Source of the DNA: Terebella lapidaria
Taxonomy: Eukaryota; Annelida; Polychaeta; Terebellida; Terebellidae
Length of the DNA stretch: 64,000 nucleotides
Direction of reading: 5' to 3'
Assembly (NCBI GenBank): GCA_949152475.1
Contig: OX424566.1
Span: 10,129,177 to 10,193,176 of the forward strand
This document shows, piece after piece, positions 1 through 11,423 of the stretch. The translations under genes and the position numbers were made by a program. The notes under the pieces were generated by a model. The model was not told the DNA's origin. It was given only the letters and a program-made list of their open reading frames with translations, and searched no databases. Within the stretch, counting starts at the first letter, position 1. Each line of letters starts with the position of its first letter.

Positions 1-1027
1 CTGGAATCAAAGGACTGGAAGAATACCTAATTCGCATCAATAAAAACAAGGGCCAAAGATAGGTTACCAGACAATGTTTAATATTTTAGATGTTAGCCAG
101 GTCACTGGTTGAATTCAAGGTCAAGAGAATATTCAGCATATATAACATTAAGCATATATCATGTCGACAGTTGATTGCTAAGCTGTAAATTCAATAATCA
201 GCGAGATATTAGCAATTTTGTGCTGTGGCCTTGAAAATGAAGGGGCAAAGGTCAAATTCAAGGTCATCAAAATATTCAGTGTATATCATTTCTATATCAT
301 GTCCACAATTGATTCCCAAGCCATACAGTCAATAGAGGAGCAAGATATGAGCCAGTTTGTCCTTGGACCTTGAGAATGAGGTCAGAGGTCAAATTCAAGG
401 TCCGAGAATATTCAGCATATATCATTTCCTACATGTCCACAATTGATTCCTAAGCTGTAAAATCGATAATAAGTGAGATATTAGCCATTTTGTCCGATGA
501 CCTTGAAAATGAGGTGAAAGGTCAAATTCAAGGTCATGACAATAATCTGCATATATCATTTCCTATATGTTCATAACTGATTCCTAAGCTGTGAAGTCGA
601 TAACAAGCGAGATATTAGCCATTTTGTCCTATGACCTTGAAAATGCCGTCAAAGGTCAAATTCAAGGTCATCAGAATATTCAGCATATATCATTTCCTAT
701 ATGTCCACAATTGATTCCTAAGCTGTAGAGTCGATAATAAGTGAGATATTAGCCATTTTGTAATGTGACCTTGAAAATGAGGTCAAAGGTCAAATTCAAG
801 GTCATGACAATAATCTGCATATATCATTTCCTATATGTTGATAACTGATTCCTAAGCTGTAAAGTCGATAACAAGCGAGATATTAGTCATTTTGTCCTAT
901 GACCTTGAAAATGGGGTCAAAGGTCAAATTCAAGGTCATCAGAATATTCAGCATATATCATTTCCTATATGTCCACAATTGATTCCTAAGCTGTAGAGTC
1001 GATGATAAGTAGGATATTAGCCATTTT
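1..1027. repeat. 134-bp satellite array, left part
   Basis: This is tandem sequence with a period near 134 bp; the block containing TTCAAGGTCA recurs about every 134 bases. Two alternating monomer variants can be told apart (one with 'cagaatattcagcatat', one with 'gacaataatctgcatat'), which gives a 268-bp higher-order unit. Each monomer starts with TGACCTTGAA and later carries TTCAAGGTCA, so it can fold into a 10-bp stem. The first few units are more diverged than the later ones. No coding capacity is seen. The array is interrupted at 1028 by a TIR element and resumes at 2847. Confidence 0.9.
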
Positions 1028-2846
1028 CACAGTGCCGAAACCGACTATGGTAACGCGCATTACCATAATCAAAAATGGCGGCAGGTATTTGTGGTTCGAA
1101 TTTGATCGAGCTTAACAACTTGAATGAGAGGGTATTTTGAAGCATTCAAAAGTCTGTGATATAAAGTTGATTGTGCTGCACATAATTAATCAGGCGGGTT
1201 ACGGAAAAATAGGCTTTTTCTACGAGATATCGGTGACTGAAAATCGTGGCTGACTATGGTAACGCCCGAGTCAAAGGATACATTGACTATGGTAACGCAT
1301 AGTGTCGACTATGGTAATGCATTCACCACTTCACTGCAAATAATATATATATAACACAAGAATTGAACTATAATTTATACGATATTCGTATATTTACTAC
1401 ATTGAATAGGTCTATTTCAGGTTACAGTGCATTTCTTTTCTTTAAACTGCATATACTGGGTGTAGTACCGTGCTGAAACCCATGCTGACATCGTGAGATG
1501 TAGAACCACCGAGTCGCATGTGATTAGTCCCGGTTATTAGCTGACACTTGGTAATTTGATGACAACAGGATCGATGGACTGAACACAGTTTGCGAATGAT
1601 CTTCCAATATATGAAAACACAGTCCGTCACTTTCCGACGTCACTGCCCTGAATACAGGAACAAGGACAAGGGTGCGTCGGACTAGTAAATATTAAAATAT
1701 TTGAATAAAATGGGACACTTCTTACCCCTCTCACATCAGTTGTAAGAAAATTGCCTCGAGCTAAGTTCTCTACTCCTCTTACTACTCTGTGTATTTATCA
1801 GAGATAAAAGTTGGCGGACGGATAGAATGGCATCCACATTTAAAATTGGGGTGCAAATTCCCAGAGGCCCAAAGAGCATGGTCCCAAACTCAGTGCCGAC
1901 ACACTGGTATTAATATTTACCCAGACAAACATGGTTTGTTCTCGATAGGATAAAAGGCCTAGATAAAAAAACAAGATGAACTTGCCACAGGTATGACCCA
2001 CAGGTCCAACACACTCCTTTTGTAACCTCTAGTTTGCCTTCTCTCGTATTTTAGGCAAGATTGTTGTCGTGAAAAGGCACAAATCACACTCAAAAATCAT
2101 CAATTTACATGCGACTCGAACGCACAGTGTGACCAGTGACGCCGCGACCAGATCGCATGCGATTGGCGTGCAACCGAGTTGCCGCAACTGACTCGCACAG
2201 TCTGAGGGCAAGCTTAAGTCAAACCTGCATATTCCCCCGTTTTTGAAATTCCTCAATATTTCTGACAATTTGATGGGGAAATGCACAGATTTGTGAAAAT
2301 TCAAATGGGGCTTTATGCCAGACCCTGCGTTTAATTGACAACTTGGTGTTTTTCATCATGTGTAGCATAGGTCTGAAATAACAACATTCATGGAGTTGCT
2401 GCCCTGTGTACAGTAATAAAGTCACATATAGTTTGTTTAACATGGATTTGTGATAAAATAACAGATGATTCGAGAGTCTTCAACACATATATTCTACCCC
2501 TCAAATCATTGTTATGTTGACAAAGAATTGCGTTTGTGTACGAAATCCCTATCGCATTACCATAGTCATTAATTTTCCTACAAATCACATTACCGTAGTC
2601 TGACATTCGCGTTACCCTAGTCAGGACACAATTGTCCACACTCCGTTTTCACTAATATATCACTAAGTGACTCATTGCACGTAATCGGGAATAAACTACA
2701 TGTATCGGTTTCGCTATATTTCGAAGATCCCCTCGATTTATGCACGTTATATGCATATAAATTCACAAACGAATTCGAACCACATGTGCCTGTCGCCATT
2801 GTTGACTATGGTAATGCGCGTTACCATAGTCGGTTTCGGCACTGTG
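1028..2846. mobile_element. TIR transposon with CACAGTG ends and 5-bp TSD
   Basis: Long terminal inverted repeats of about 75 bp start CACAGTGCCGAAACCGACTA and are mirrored at 2770-2846. The element lies inside a satellite monomer and is flanked by ATTTT on both sides (1023-1027 and 2847-2851). Intact neighbouring monomers read gccattttgtcc, which gives the empty site directly. Subterminal copies of gactatggtaacgc occur near 1251, 1284 and 1306, with inverted copies near 2555-2620. No convincing transposase ORF is seen (only ORFs under 100 codons), so it is non-autonomous. CACAGTG termini with a 5-bp duplication resemble Transib/RAG-type elements; that assignment is inference. Confidence 0.85.
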
Positions 2847-4180
2847 ATTTTGTCCTGTGACCTTGAAAATGGGGTCAAAGGTCAAATTCAAGGTCATCAG
2901 AATATTCAGCATATATCATTTCCTATATGTCCACAATTGATTCCTAAGCTGTAGAGTCGATAATAAGTGAGATATTAGCCATTTTGTTTTGTGACGTTGA
3001 AAATGAGGTCAAAGGTCAAATTCAAGGTCATGACAATAATCTGCATATATCATTTCCTATATGTTGATAACTGATTCCTAAGCTGTAAAGTCGATAACAA
3101 GCGAGATATTAGTCATTTTGTCCTATGACCTTGAAAATGGGGTCAAAGGTCAAATTCAAGGTCATCAGAATATTCAGCATATATCATTTCCTATATGTCC
3201 ACAATTGATTCCTAAGATGTAGAGTCGATAATAAGTGAGATATTAGCCATTTTGTTTTGTGACGTTGAAAATGAGGTCAAAGTCAAATTCAAGGTCATGA
3301 CAATAATCTGCATATATCATTTCCTATATGTTGATAACTGATTCCTAAGATGTAAAGTCGATAACAAGCGAGATATTAGTCATTTTGTCCTATGACCTTG
3401 AAAATGGGGTCAAAGGTCAAATTCAAGGTCATCAGAATATTCAGCATATATCATTTCCTATATGTCCACAATTGATTCCTAAGCTGTAGAGTCGATGATA
3501 AGTGAGATATTAGCCATTTTGTCCTGTGACCTTGAAAATGAGGTCAAAGGTCAAATTCAAGGTCATGACAATAATCTGCATATATCATTTCCTATATGTT
3601 GATAACTGATTCCTAAGCTGTAAAGTCGATAACAAGCGAGATATTAGTCATTTTGTCCTATGACCTTGAAAATGGGGTCAAAGGTCAAATTCAAGGTCAT
3701 CAGAATATTCAGCATATATCATTTCCTATATGTCCACAATCGATTCCTAAGCTGTAGAGTCGATAATAAGTGAGATATTAGCCATTTTGTTTTGTGACGT
3801 TGAAAATGAGGTCAAAGGTCAAATTCAAGGTCATGACAATAATCTGCATATATCATTTCCTATATGTTGATAACTGATTCCTAAGATGTAAAGTCGATAA
3901 CAAGCGAGATATTAGTCATTTTGTCCTATGACCTTGAAAATGGGGTCAAAGGTCAAATTCAAGGTCATCAGAATATTCAGCATATATCATTTCCTATATG
4001 TCCACAATTGATTCCTAAGCTGTAGAGTCGATAATAAGCGAGATATCAGCCATTTTGTGCTCTGACCTTGAAATTGAGGTCAGAGGTCAAATTCAAGGTC
4101 ACGAGAATATTCAGCATATATCATTTCCTATATGTCCACAATTGATTCCTAGTCTCTAATCTCAATATTAAGTGAGATAT
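2847..4180. repeat. 134-bp satellite array, right part
   Basis: About ten further monomers follow at a 134-bp spacing (TTCAAGGTCA blocks near 2884, 3018, 3152, 3285, 3419, 3553, 3687, 3821, 3955 and 4089). The dimeric A/B alternation is very regular here, and copies are nearly identical, which suggests recent amplification or gene conversion. Most monomers carry AGGTCAAAGGTCA (for example 3006-3018), a direct repeat of AGGTCA spaced by one base, plus two TCAAGGTCA-type half sites. Confidence 0.9.
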
Positions 4181-4639
4181 TAGGCATAATGTGTCCCATT
4201 ATAAAGCATATGAGAATTTAACATGGGAAAGTCCCATTTGGGCTGAGTTTGGGCCAAAATGGTCCACTTCGAGCGATTCAAGCGCAACGAAATTTATAGT
4301 CATCATAGGAGTACATATCAGGAGTGTTATGTATCAAAAAAAAAAAAGTTACTGAACAGATTTTGAGAAAATGGCCACCAAAGTCCAAAATCAGGCATTT
4401 TTTGTCGAAAACGGCCGCCATTTTGATAAAATGCGAAAATAAAAAAACTAAAAAATACCTCCTTCTTGAATTATTTTTAAGTATTTTTGTGCAAAATTTC
4501 AGAAGAATTCGCCCGTAAACAAAAAAGATAAAAATGTGGACGACGACGACGACGGACGACGACGGACGACGACGGACGACGACGGACGACGGACGCAACG
4601 CCATGCCAATAGGTTATCGGACCATAGGTCCGGTAACCT
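4181..4639. repeat. 3' tail of composite element with GAC microsatellite
   Basis: This is the unique tail shared with 7500-7920: gtgtcccattataaagcat, then AT-rich sequence with 'atggccgccat' motifs, then 'gcaaaatttcag'. It ends in a GACGACGGAC microsatellite at about 4538-4595 and 'gacgcaacgcca'. The small ORFs on both strands here are low-complexity artefacts. Confidence 0.75.
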
Positions 4640-4739
4640 AAAAATACCTCCTTCTTGAATTATTTTGTTGCAAAATTTCGGAAAGATTGGTCCGTAAACA
4701 AAAAAGATAAAAATGTGAACGCCGACCATAGGTCCGGTA
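4640..4739. repeat. Partial duplication of the element tail
   Basis: This repeats the last part of the preceding tail (aaaaatacctccttcttgaa ... ggtccggtaacct) without the microsatellite. The element end is therefore present twice in tandem. Confidence 0.7.
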
Positions 4740-4769
4740 ACCTAAAAAACGCCTCAAAATTGAATTTTT

Positions 4770-5170
4770 TTTTATTATTTTCAGGTTTTCATCATTTTTT
4801 TCTCCATACAGCTTGGTTTCTTTTCCTTTCAGTACATTCCAAGTTCTTTTCAAGTCATGACGACATTTTTCTAATTTTCGGCCATAGTGATTTCTTTCTG
4901 CTGATCTTAGTATTGATGTAATTTTTTTTTTTTTTTTTTTACTTTTTATATTTCTGTTCAGAATGTTCAGTTCTGTATTTGACAATTGATTGTATAACAA
5001 TTCTTCCGTTTATAAGCATTTCTTAGTCCACCACTACACCAGGGCTTTTTTCGATATGTTGTATACATTGTTTTATGGGACCAGATTCATTTTAAATATC
5101 TGTAAAGGTAGCTATGAATCTGTTATATGCTTCATCAACACTGTCACTGTTGTAAACAGTTAGTATTGTT
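4770..5170 (-). pseudogene. LINE ORF2 relic, endonuclease-RT linker
   Basis: Minus-strand translation gives residues typical of the stretch between endonuclease and reverse transcriptase in LINE ORF2 proteins. There is an 'SVDEAYNRF' segment near 5160, a 'KPW..GLRNAYKRKN' segment near 5050, and then an 'AERNHYGRKLEKCRHDLKRTW' type helix near 4850. The pieces are collinear but broken by at least one frameshift and by stop codons. No palm-domain motif follows, because the relic runs into the composite-element tail. The clade (CR1, L2 or RTE) cannot be fixed from this piece. Confidence 0.65.
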
Positions 5171-6550
5171 TTTCAACCTAGATGCAAAACTACACAGATT
5201 TGCGTCACTAAGTACCTTTTTAATATAGGTGCAAGTGCTATCAGATTTTACTTTTCCTATCTTCTTAAAATATTGTTGTGACGTCACTTTATTGTTCAGA
5301 AGCCTATAGGATCATATATTTTTACCTTTACAGCACTTAGGACATGAACTAGTGCTTATGAGTAATGCAAATTATATGATTGGACTCCGGAAGCTGTCAA
5401 GAATATTGACTTATTATTTTGGTGGCGGCCATATTGGATATATGCAAATTAGACACTCTTCCATCTCGTGGATTCAGGGGGAATTTATTTTAGAGGCTTT
5501 TTTATTCAAATGGTGTGGGAATAAATTCTTTCGCAATTTGTGGTGAGTTGATCACTATTTGGCGTAAAATGACTGGACTATAGACACTTCATCATCTACT
5601 CGTTGGTCGAGTTGCTCCTGCATAAAATATATTGCCATACTGTGCACTGCATGAGAAAATATCAAAGAATTCAGTTTTACACTGACACCTGAAACATCAT
5701 GTGGTGTAGTTATATATTTCTGAGCAATAAGACTTGTACAAAGCAATAAGCTGAGACTGTATTAAATATGATTTGTTTGCAGGTTTTGTTTGAAAATGAA
5801 TATGTTTCGAACATGATTCTATTACACTCTGCAATGTTCGCTGACTTTACCTCTTATGTAACTATGTAACTGTATCATTTTTAAGTGAATTGGTGGGGAA
5901 CTGTCAGTTATAGAAGATGGGGCTGATGTCTTCACGGTACCGTGAGATCGATCAGACAATGCTGATACAGTATACCATTGGCAATGCTTAGCATTCTGAC
6001 AAATCGGATGTTTATACAGCTTTCACTGGTCTTTCACTGGTCACCGATCACTGTAACACGGTTCCTCAGATCTTTTTGAGGTTACTTTTTGTTCCCTGAC
6101 TACTGGTTCGCCACTGAACGCATTTGCCCAGAATATCATGGGACATATTGATTGTTTCACTTGTCATGTCATCTGTGACGTCACACATAGCAATCCCAGG
6201 GGAGGTTCAGAAAAGAAGGGTCCGGGGCACCTATTGGCCCACAGACTGAGTGGGGTCTGAGGCTGAATGTTTGTTGGTGCTCTGTGGTAAAGTCTTCAGT
6301 CAATCTCAACATCTTACTAACGTAGCCACATGGTGAGAATAACTAGTGATGGCAGAAGTACTAACTTAGCTTCAAGGGCTATCATGTTCTAACAACCTAC
6401 CCAAACAAATGGGTTATTTAGAGAATTAAACAATTAAAATTTGCTCTCTACGTTGCAATATCCTGCGTGGCTTTATTCAGTATTAAACTAACTGTATGTT
6501 CTCGTTTTCCCATTATGCTCAAATTATAAAAAAATAATCCAAGGGCTAAG
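5171..6550. other. Intergenic, no feature recognised
   Basis: AT-rich sequence. I see no conserved protein segment, RNA gene, TIR or tandem repeat. The short ORFs here have no recognisable content. Confidence 0.6.
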
Positions 6551-7925
6551 AAAGGTTACCGGACAATATATATTTTAGATATTAACCTTTTTTTCCATGA
6601 TCTTGAAAATAAGGTCAATGGTCAATTCAATGTCAGCATATATCCTTTCTAGTATGTCTGCAATTAATTCATAATCTGTAAAGTCGATGATTAGAGATAT
6701 TAGCCATTTTGCGATCTGACCTTGAAAATGAGGTTTAAAGATCAAATTCAAGGTCACCAAAATATTTGGCATATATCATTCCCTATATGTTCACTATGGA
6801 TTCCTAACCTGTGAAGTCGATAATAAGGGAGATATTAGCCATTTTGTTCTCTGACCTTGAAATTAAGATTAAAGCTCAAGTTGAAAGTCATGAAAAATAG
6901 CATATATCATTTCCTATACGTTAACAATTGATTATCAAGCTGTAGAGTCGATAATAGGAGATAAATTACTCATTTTGTGCTTTGACCTTGAAAATGAGAT
7001 TGAAGGTCAAATTCAAGGTCATCAGAGTATTCGGGATATATCATTTTCTATATGATCACAAAAAATTCCTAAGCTTTAAAGTAGAAAATAAGTGAAATAT
7101 TAGCCGTTTTGTGCTCTGAGCTTCAAAATTAGGTCGAACGTCAAGTTCAAGATCATAAGAATATTCAGCATATATCATTACCTATATGTTCACAATTGAT
7201 TCCTAAGCTGTAAAATCAATATGCGAGATATCAGACATTTTTTGCTGTGACCTTGAAAATGAGGTCAGAGGTCAAATTCAAGGCCATAACAATATTCAGC
7301 ATATGTCATTCCCTATATGCCCACAATTGATTCCTAAGCTGTAAAGTCGAAAATAAGCGAGATATTAGCCATTTTTGTACTGTGACCTTGAAAATATGAT
7401 CAAAGGTAAAGTTCAAGATAATGAGAATATTCGGCGTATATAATTTCCTATATATCAACAATTAGCTGCTAATATCTCATTTCAATATTAAGTGAGTGAG
7501 GAATAATGTGTCCCATTATAAAGCATAGGAGAGTTTAACATGGGAAAGTGCCATTTGGGACACGTCGATGGCCACCACACACAGCAGGCCGATTGAAGGG
7601 CAACGAAACTTATACACATCATAGAGTTATATAACGAGAATCTTTTGAAACAAAAATCTCAAAAATTTCAAAACAGTTATTGAGAAAATGGCTGCCAAAT
7701 TCAGAAATTGGTCGTTTCACGTTGAAAATGGCCGCCATTCTGAGAAAAATGGGGAAATAAAAAAAAAACTAAAAATAGCACCCTCTTGAAATATTTTTAG
7801 GTATTTTTTTGCAAAATTTCAGAAAGATCTGATTGTAAATTTTGAAGATAAAAACGTGGACGGACGACACTGACAGACGATGGACGCAACGCCAACGCCA
7901 TTCCCAGTCATTAGTTGCGTGAGTA
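6551..7925. mobile_element. Second, degenerate copy of the composite element
   Basis: It begins with GGTTACCGGACAAT, the same end as at 61. About seven diverged 134-bp monomers follow (6600-7460), then the shared tail from 'gtgtcccattataaagcat' (about 7507) to 'gacgcaacgccaacgccatt' (about 7905). The terminal GGTAACCT is missing. Monomers are much more diverged than in the first copy and the microsatellite is short, so this copy is older or has escaped homogenisation. Confidence 0.7.
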
Positions 7926-8386
7926 TATCCGTGAAAATTTTGTTCTCATGCTGTGGTCGTATGGTACCTACATGCCAAGGCAACAATGTCTCTTGTAAGA
8001 ATAATTAGTACGTCATAGTGGTACTTTGTAGCACCGGGAATAGTCCCCTACCTAACGTTTAGGCATATTTCATAAAAGGCTACGAAATCGAGGCAATTAG
8101 ATGCAATTCTATTTCTTGTTTCACTCTTGTTAATTGTGTAACAATGAACTGTAATAAGTTCTCAACTATATTTTTTGGGGCCTATGATATGAGACATATC
8201 AGGAGCTTTGGTGCAAAAGAAAAATCTACCAAAAACACTGTGTCGAGCCAAATACCAGTAGGTCAATAAACATCATGGAAAGCCAACGAAACTCCCAAAC
8301 ACGCATCCGTGCTCCATGGAAAATCGCTCCCAGAGTGATACATCCCGAACACGATCGTGTACATGGAGCGGAGGTAAGAATGGTTG
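7926..8386. other. Region downstream of the cGLR-Schlafen gene
   Basis: This follows the predicted stop codon of the minus-strand gene. I could not find a clear AATAAA on the minus strand here, so the 3' end of the transcript is undefined. No other feature is seen. Confidence 0.4.
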
Positions 8387-8470
8387 TCAGGCCTTACATG
8401 ACAAGGATTTTTCAACAACACGGACATGCACCCGGACACGGACTCGGAGCATGGACGAATGGATGGATAG
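8387..8470 (-). CDS. Probable terminal exon of the cGLR-Schlafen gene
   Basis: An acceptor (cattttcttaaag) ends at 8471, and the phase-0 frame from the previous exon runs 27 codons to a TGA at 8389-8387. The peptide is rich in alternating Arg-Val because of a short gtccgtgtcc-type repeat, so coding character is weak. A GTAAGG donor near 8401 could instead splice onward. The 169-bp intron to the previous exon begins GTGAGT. Confidence 0.4.
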   Translation of the reverse strand, partial: LSIHSSMLRVRVRVHVRVVEKSLSCKA

Positions 8471-8639
8471 CTTTAAGAAAATGAAGTGAGTAGGTGATTT
8501 TGCTGATGTAGGTTGCTGTTGTATGTGTGCAATTTGTTGTGAGACATAGACAATATATTTGTGTCTGATTACCACTAATTCCTGATGTAATTTTACATAC
8601 TGGCCATTGAGCGGACTTAATGTAGGTAAAACTACTCAC

Positions 8640-11285
8640 AGGGTGTAGCAAATCCATCTTCATGTGGTGGGCGACTTCAACGCTGATTGGGACATCCACA
8701 ATGAAGATCACTCTGGACACGCCTCTTGATGCCACAAACGTTCTGTACTTTGGGTTCCGCAGGTGGTGTTTCGTTCTTTTGGGCAGCATGGCAGCAAGTC
8801 CAGCAAATTTTCCTTTAACATTTTGTTCTCTGGTGATGCAAATGCAAACTTTTCTGTCGAAACCCATGAAGTTGTCTAAGGTGTCTATTGTGATTCCTTC
8901 AATGGGAAATTTTCCAGCAGAGTGGATTGAATATGTTGAATAGGCCTTGAAGATTGTTTGCAAGCGATCTACATCATGTTTGGCGTCTTTGGTGTCGACT
9001 AGTATTGCTATGTCTCGCGCAGTGTACACATTATCTTGTCTGGTCACCGACCCTGATAGCTGTGACTGTGTCAGCTGTAACAACTGGTTAGTGTTACTCT
9101 CCTCCCAGACGTTGTCGATATGCTGTACTTCCACGTCATGACCTTCATGTAATGACGAACAACCTATCTTATCCCGAGACCCGGCTCGTTTGTCGCTGTC
9201 TGATGCTGATGCCACTAAAAAAGATGATACTCTTCTACTGTTTCTGTGGATGTCATGCAGATGGTGTTCAGAGGCAAGGTCTTTCCTTTTCATTTCTTCA
9301 ATGCACTTCTTCAGACCTCTAAGATCGGCATCGATGAAGTTCTGATAGTGACTGTCAACAAATATGTACACTTGGCATGATTTCTCTTTGGCCATCAATA
9401 GGAATCTTTTCCAGACTCTGTATGAGCAAGCAAGTTGGTGTCCATCGTCGATGATGATACATCTACAGTTTTCTAGATTGACACTCTTGACAAGTCTCTC
9501 CATATCAGTCTGGTTGCGAACCAGTTCTGGTATGCAATTATCTTGGAAGCGCAAATAGCTTTGGAATGTCGTAGTAGAGCATATGTACAGTACCTGGTTG
9601 TGGCTGTACTTGGAGCAGATGTGGAATGCCATGTATGTTTTCCCTGAACCGGGAGGTCCCTCTATCATGACAAACCATGCAGATGCTGACTGCAAAATAA
9701 CCTCCAGTTGATTTGCAGTCAAGTAGACGCCAACATCTTCGCCAAAGCAATTCCGATGGTATGATTTCTTGTGGATTAACAATTGAGCTAATGTTTGCAG
9801 CATCCTCTTCCCAGTAGTGCATTCTTGAATGACTGCTTTCGAGTAACGATGAACTTCATGATGTGATAAAGCATATACATTACACTGAATGTGCATATCA
9901 CCACAGAATGCTGTCTTCGTCAACTTCCCTATCGTCACTGCATAATGCCACATCTCGTCTGAGTTATTACCATCGATGTCGTTGGCCACGCACCACAGAC
10001 CTATTGTGTCAGTCTCATCAAAGATCACGATATCCATCACATGGTGATTTGGGACAGGCATTACCATTCCAATATCTGCTTGTCTTGGCCAAGACTCGCA
10101 CACGAATATGAGAGCATTTTTGGAATGGTTTTTGCTCTCGATGCTTTCGAACAGTGCATCCATATTAGGATGTCGGAGAATGATGGATTCCTTGGAAGGG
10201 ATAAATGTCCACGGAGATGTCAGCTTGAGGATGGTGTTCTCACTTTCTATCAGTTCTGCAACAGTATTATCGACATCAATCGCAGTGTGTCGCAAATGTC
10301 TCTCCCAGTCCTGCTTGTTGGTTGTCCATCCGAGCAATTTTTGTTTCTGTAGATTCTTGTTGGCTTCTGAAATTGGTACACTATCTATCTTGACAGATGT
10401 TTGGGCGTTGGGTTGAACAGCTCTTTCACCGGTAATACCAGTAGACATGACATCATCCTGCCTCGACATACTGGCTTCATTTGCGCCCTCCTGAGTAATA
10501 CCAGTCAGTTCCGTGGACCTGGCTCCATCTTGACTTACGATACTAGTTTCCTCATCTTCTCCATGGCCAAGATCTGTCGGCTTTGTGGGTGTGGCTGCAT
10601 CTTGCCTTGTCCATACCTGTCCTCTGCTTTTGTTTGCAGGATCTGTCTTTGGTATGTTTCCGTCATCTTCATTCATTTTTCCTTCCTGCTTTAAGTCTTG
10701 TTTGTCTATTGCACACTCTAAAGTTGTCAAATGTCTTGCGTCTGATCTTCTGGTTGCATAAGTATCTTTTGATTCAATCCGTCCTTTCTCCATGATGTAG
10801 TATGTGTGGAGTGTCATGTGGTGCTGATGCTTCTTGCCAGTTACAATATTTCTGATGTCATCATCTTCATGCAGTGCAACCTCAGAATCACCATCGACAT
10901 AAGGCAACTGGATTTGTGATGTTGTAAGTGACATTTTCTGTGAGAATTTTGGTACGTGTAGAACAATTTTGTAAGGCACCTTTTCGTCATCCAGAAAATT
11001 GATTTTCTCTACAATATCACAGTATGTAGCGAACTCCATGAAGGCTGACTTCCAAAGTGTTTGTTCCCTGGTATCAGTTGTGTCTGGATCATACACCTGG
11101 AGTACTCCACCCAATGTGTTTCCCAGAGCATAGACAAGCTTCAGCATAACACAGAACGTCTGGTTACAACCCTGTCCACTGAAGTGAGCTGGCACACGGA
11201 ATGTGTCTTCTATGTAATCCAGCTCCTTGTCTGGTACCTCTTCTATGCACTGGTTCACATCTTGATCAAGTTCACTGATACTCCA
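8640..11285 (-). CDS. Schlafen-like exon: AlbA_2-like core plus SF1 helicase
   Basis: This single 2,646-bp exon encodes 882 residues. Numbering below is from the open frame at 11303. Residues 30-70 resemble the Schlafen/AlbA_2 core, with the ALGNTLGG turn at 59-66. Residues about 180-315 are a polar, repetitive, probably disordered linker. ESWPRQADIG near 403 resembles the SWADL motif. The helicase has Walker A GPPGSGKT at 549-556, VLYIC at 571, a Walker B-like IIIDDGHQ at 616-623 (Asp where SF1 enzymes usually have Glu), IFVDS at 647, an arginine-bearing HDIHRNS near 683, TLDNFMGFDRK at 808 and a C-terminal FVASRGVSR at 856. This order matches long, helicase-bearing Schlafens. These act on tRNA, rRNA or stalled replication forks in vertebrates. 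It is flanked by a 'ttctattgtacag' acceptor and a CCT|GTGAGT donor. There is no ATG before the core domain, so it is an internal exon. Confidence 0.8.
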
Positions 11286-11423
11286 CTGTACAATAGAAAC
11301 CACAAAAAATGGTAAAATTGTGTGTTAAACATAACATATAATCTGAAATATATCTATAATCCACAAATATCTATATACATTTATACTTCACAAAAGTGAT
11401 TAGGTTAAGGCCAATATACTGAC

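Larger units (their letters stand above)
61..4639. mobile_element. Composite TIR-bounded element carrying the satellite
   Basis: The left end near 61 reads AGGTTACCAGAC and the right end at 4628-4639 reads GTCCGGTAACCT, which form a 12-bp inverted pair with one mismatch. Between them are a short unique leader, the 134-bp satellite, and a 3' tail ending in a ggacgac microsatellite. The same order (AGGTTACCGGAC start, satellite, tail) recurs at 6551-7925, so this is a dispersed mobile unit and not only a local array. No transposase is visible, so it would be non-autonomous. A target-site duplication is not clear. Confidence 0.5.

Noticed and set aside
1..4180. CRISPR-like array from the regular repeats
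   Set aside because: Repeats are contiguous 134-bp satellite monomers without unique spacers, in a eukaryotic genome.
4278..4729. Minus-strand ORFs rich in RRPSSVVV
   Set aside because: They come from the GACGAC microsatellite in the composite-element tail.
8662..10795. Plus-strand ORFs of 60-103 codons across the Schlafen exon
   Set aside because: They are antisense to an exon with clear motifs; their composition follows from the coding strand.
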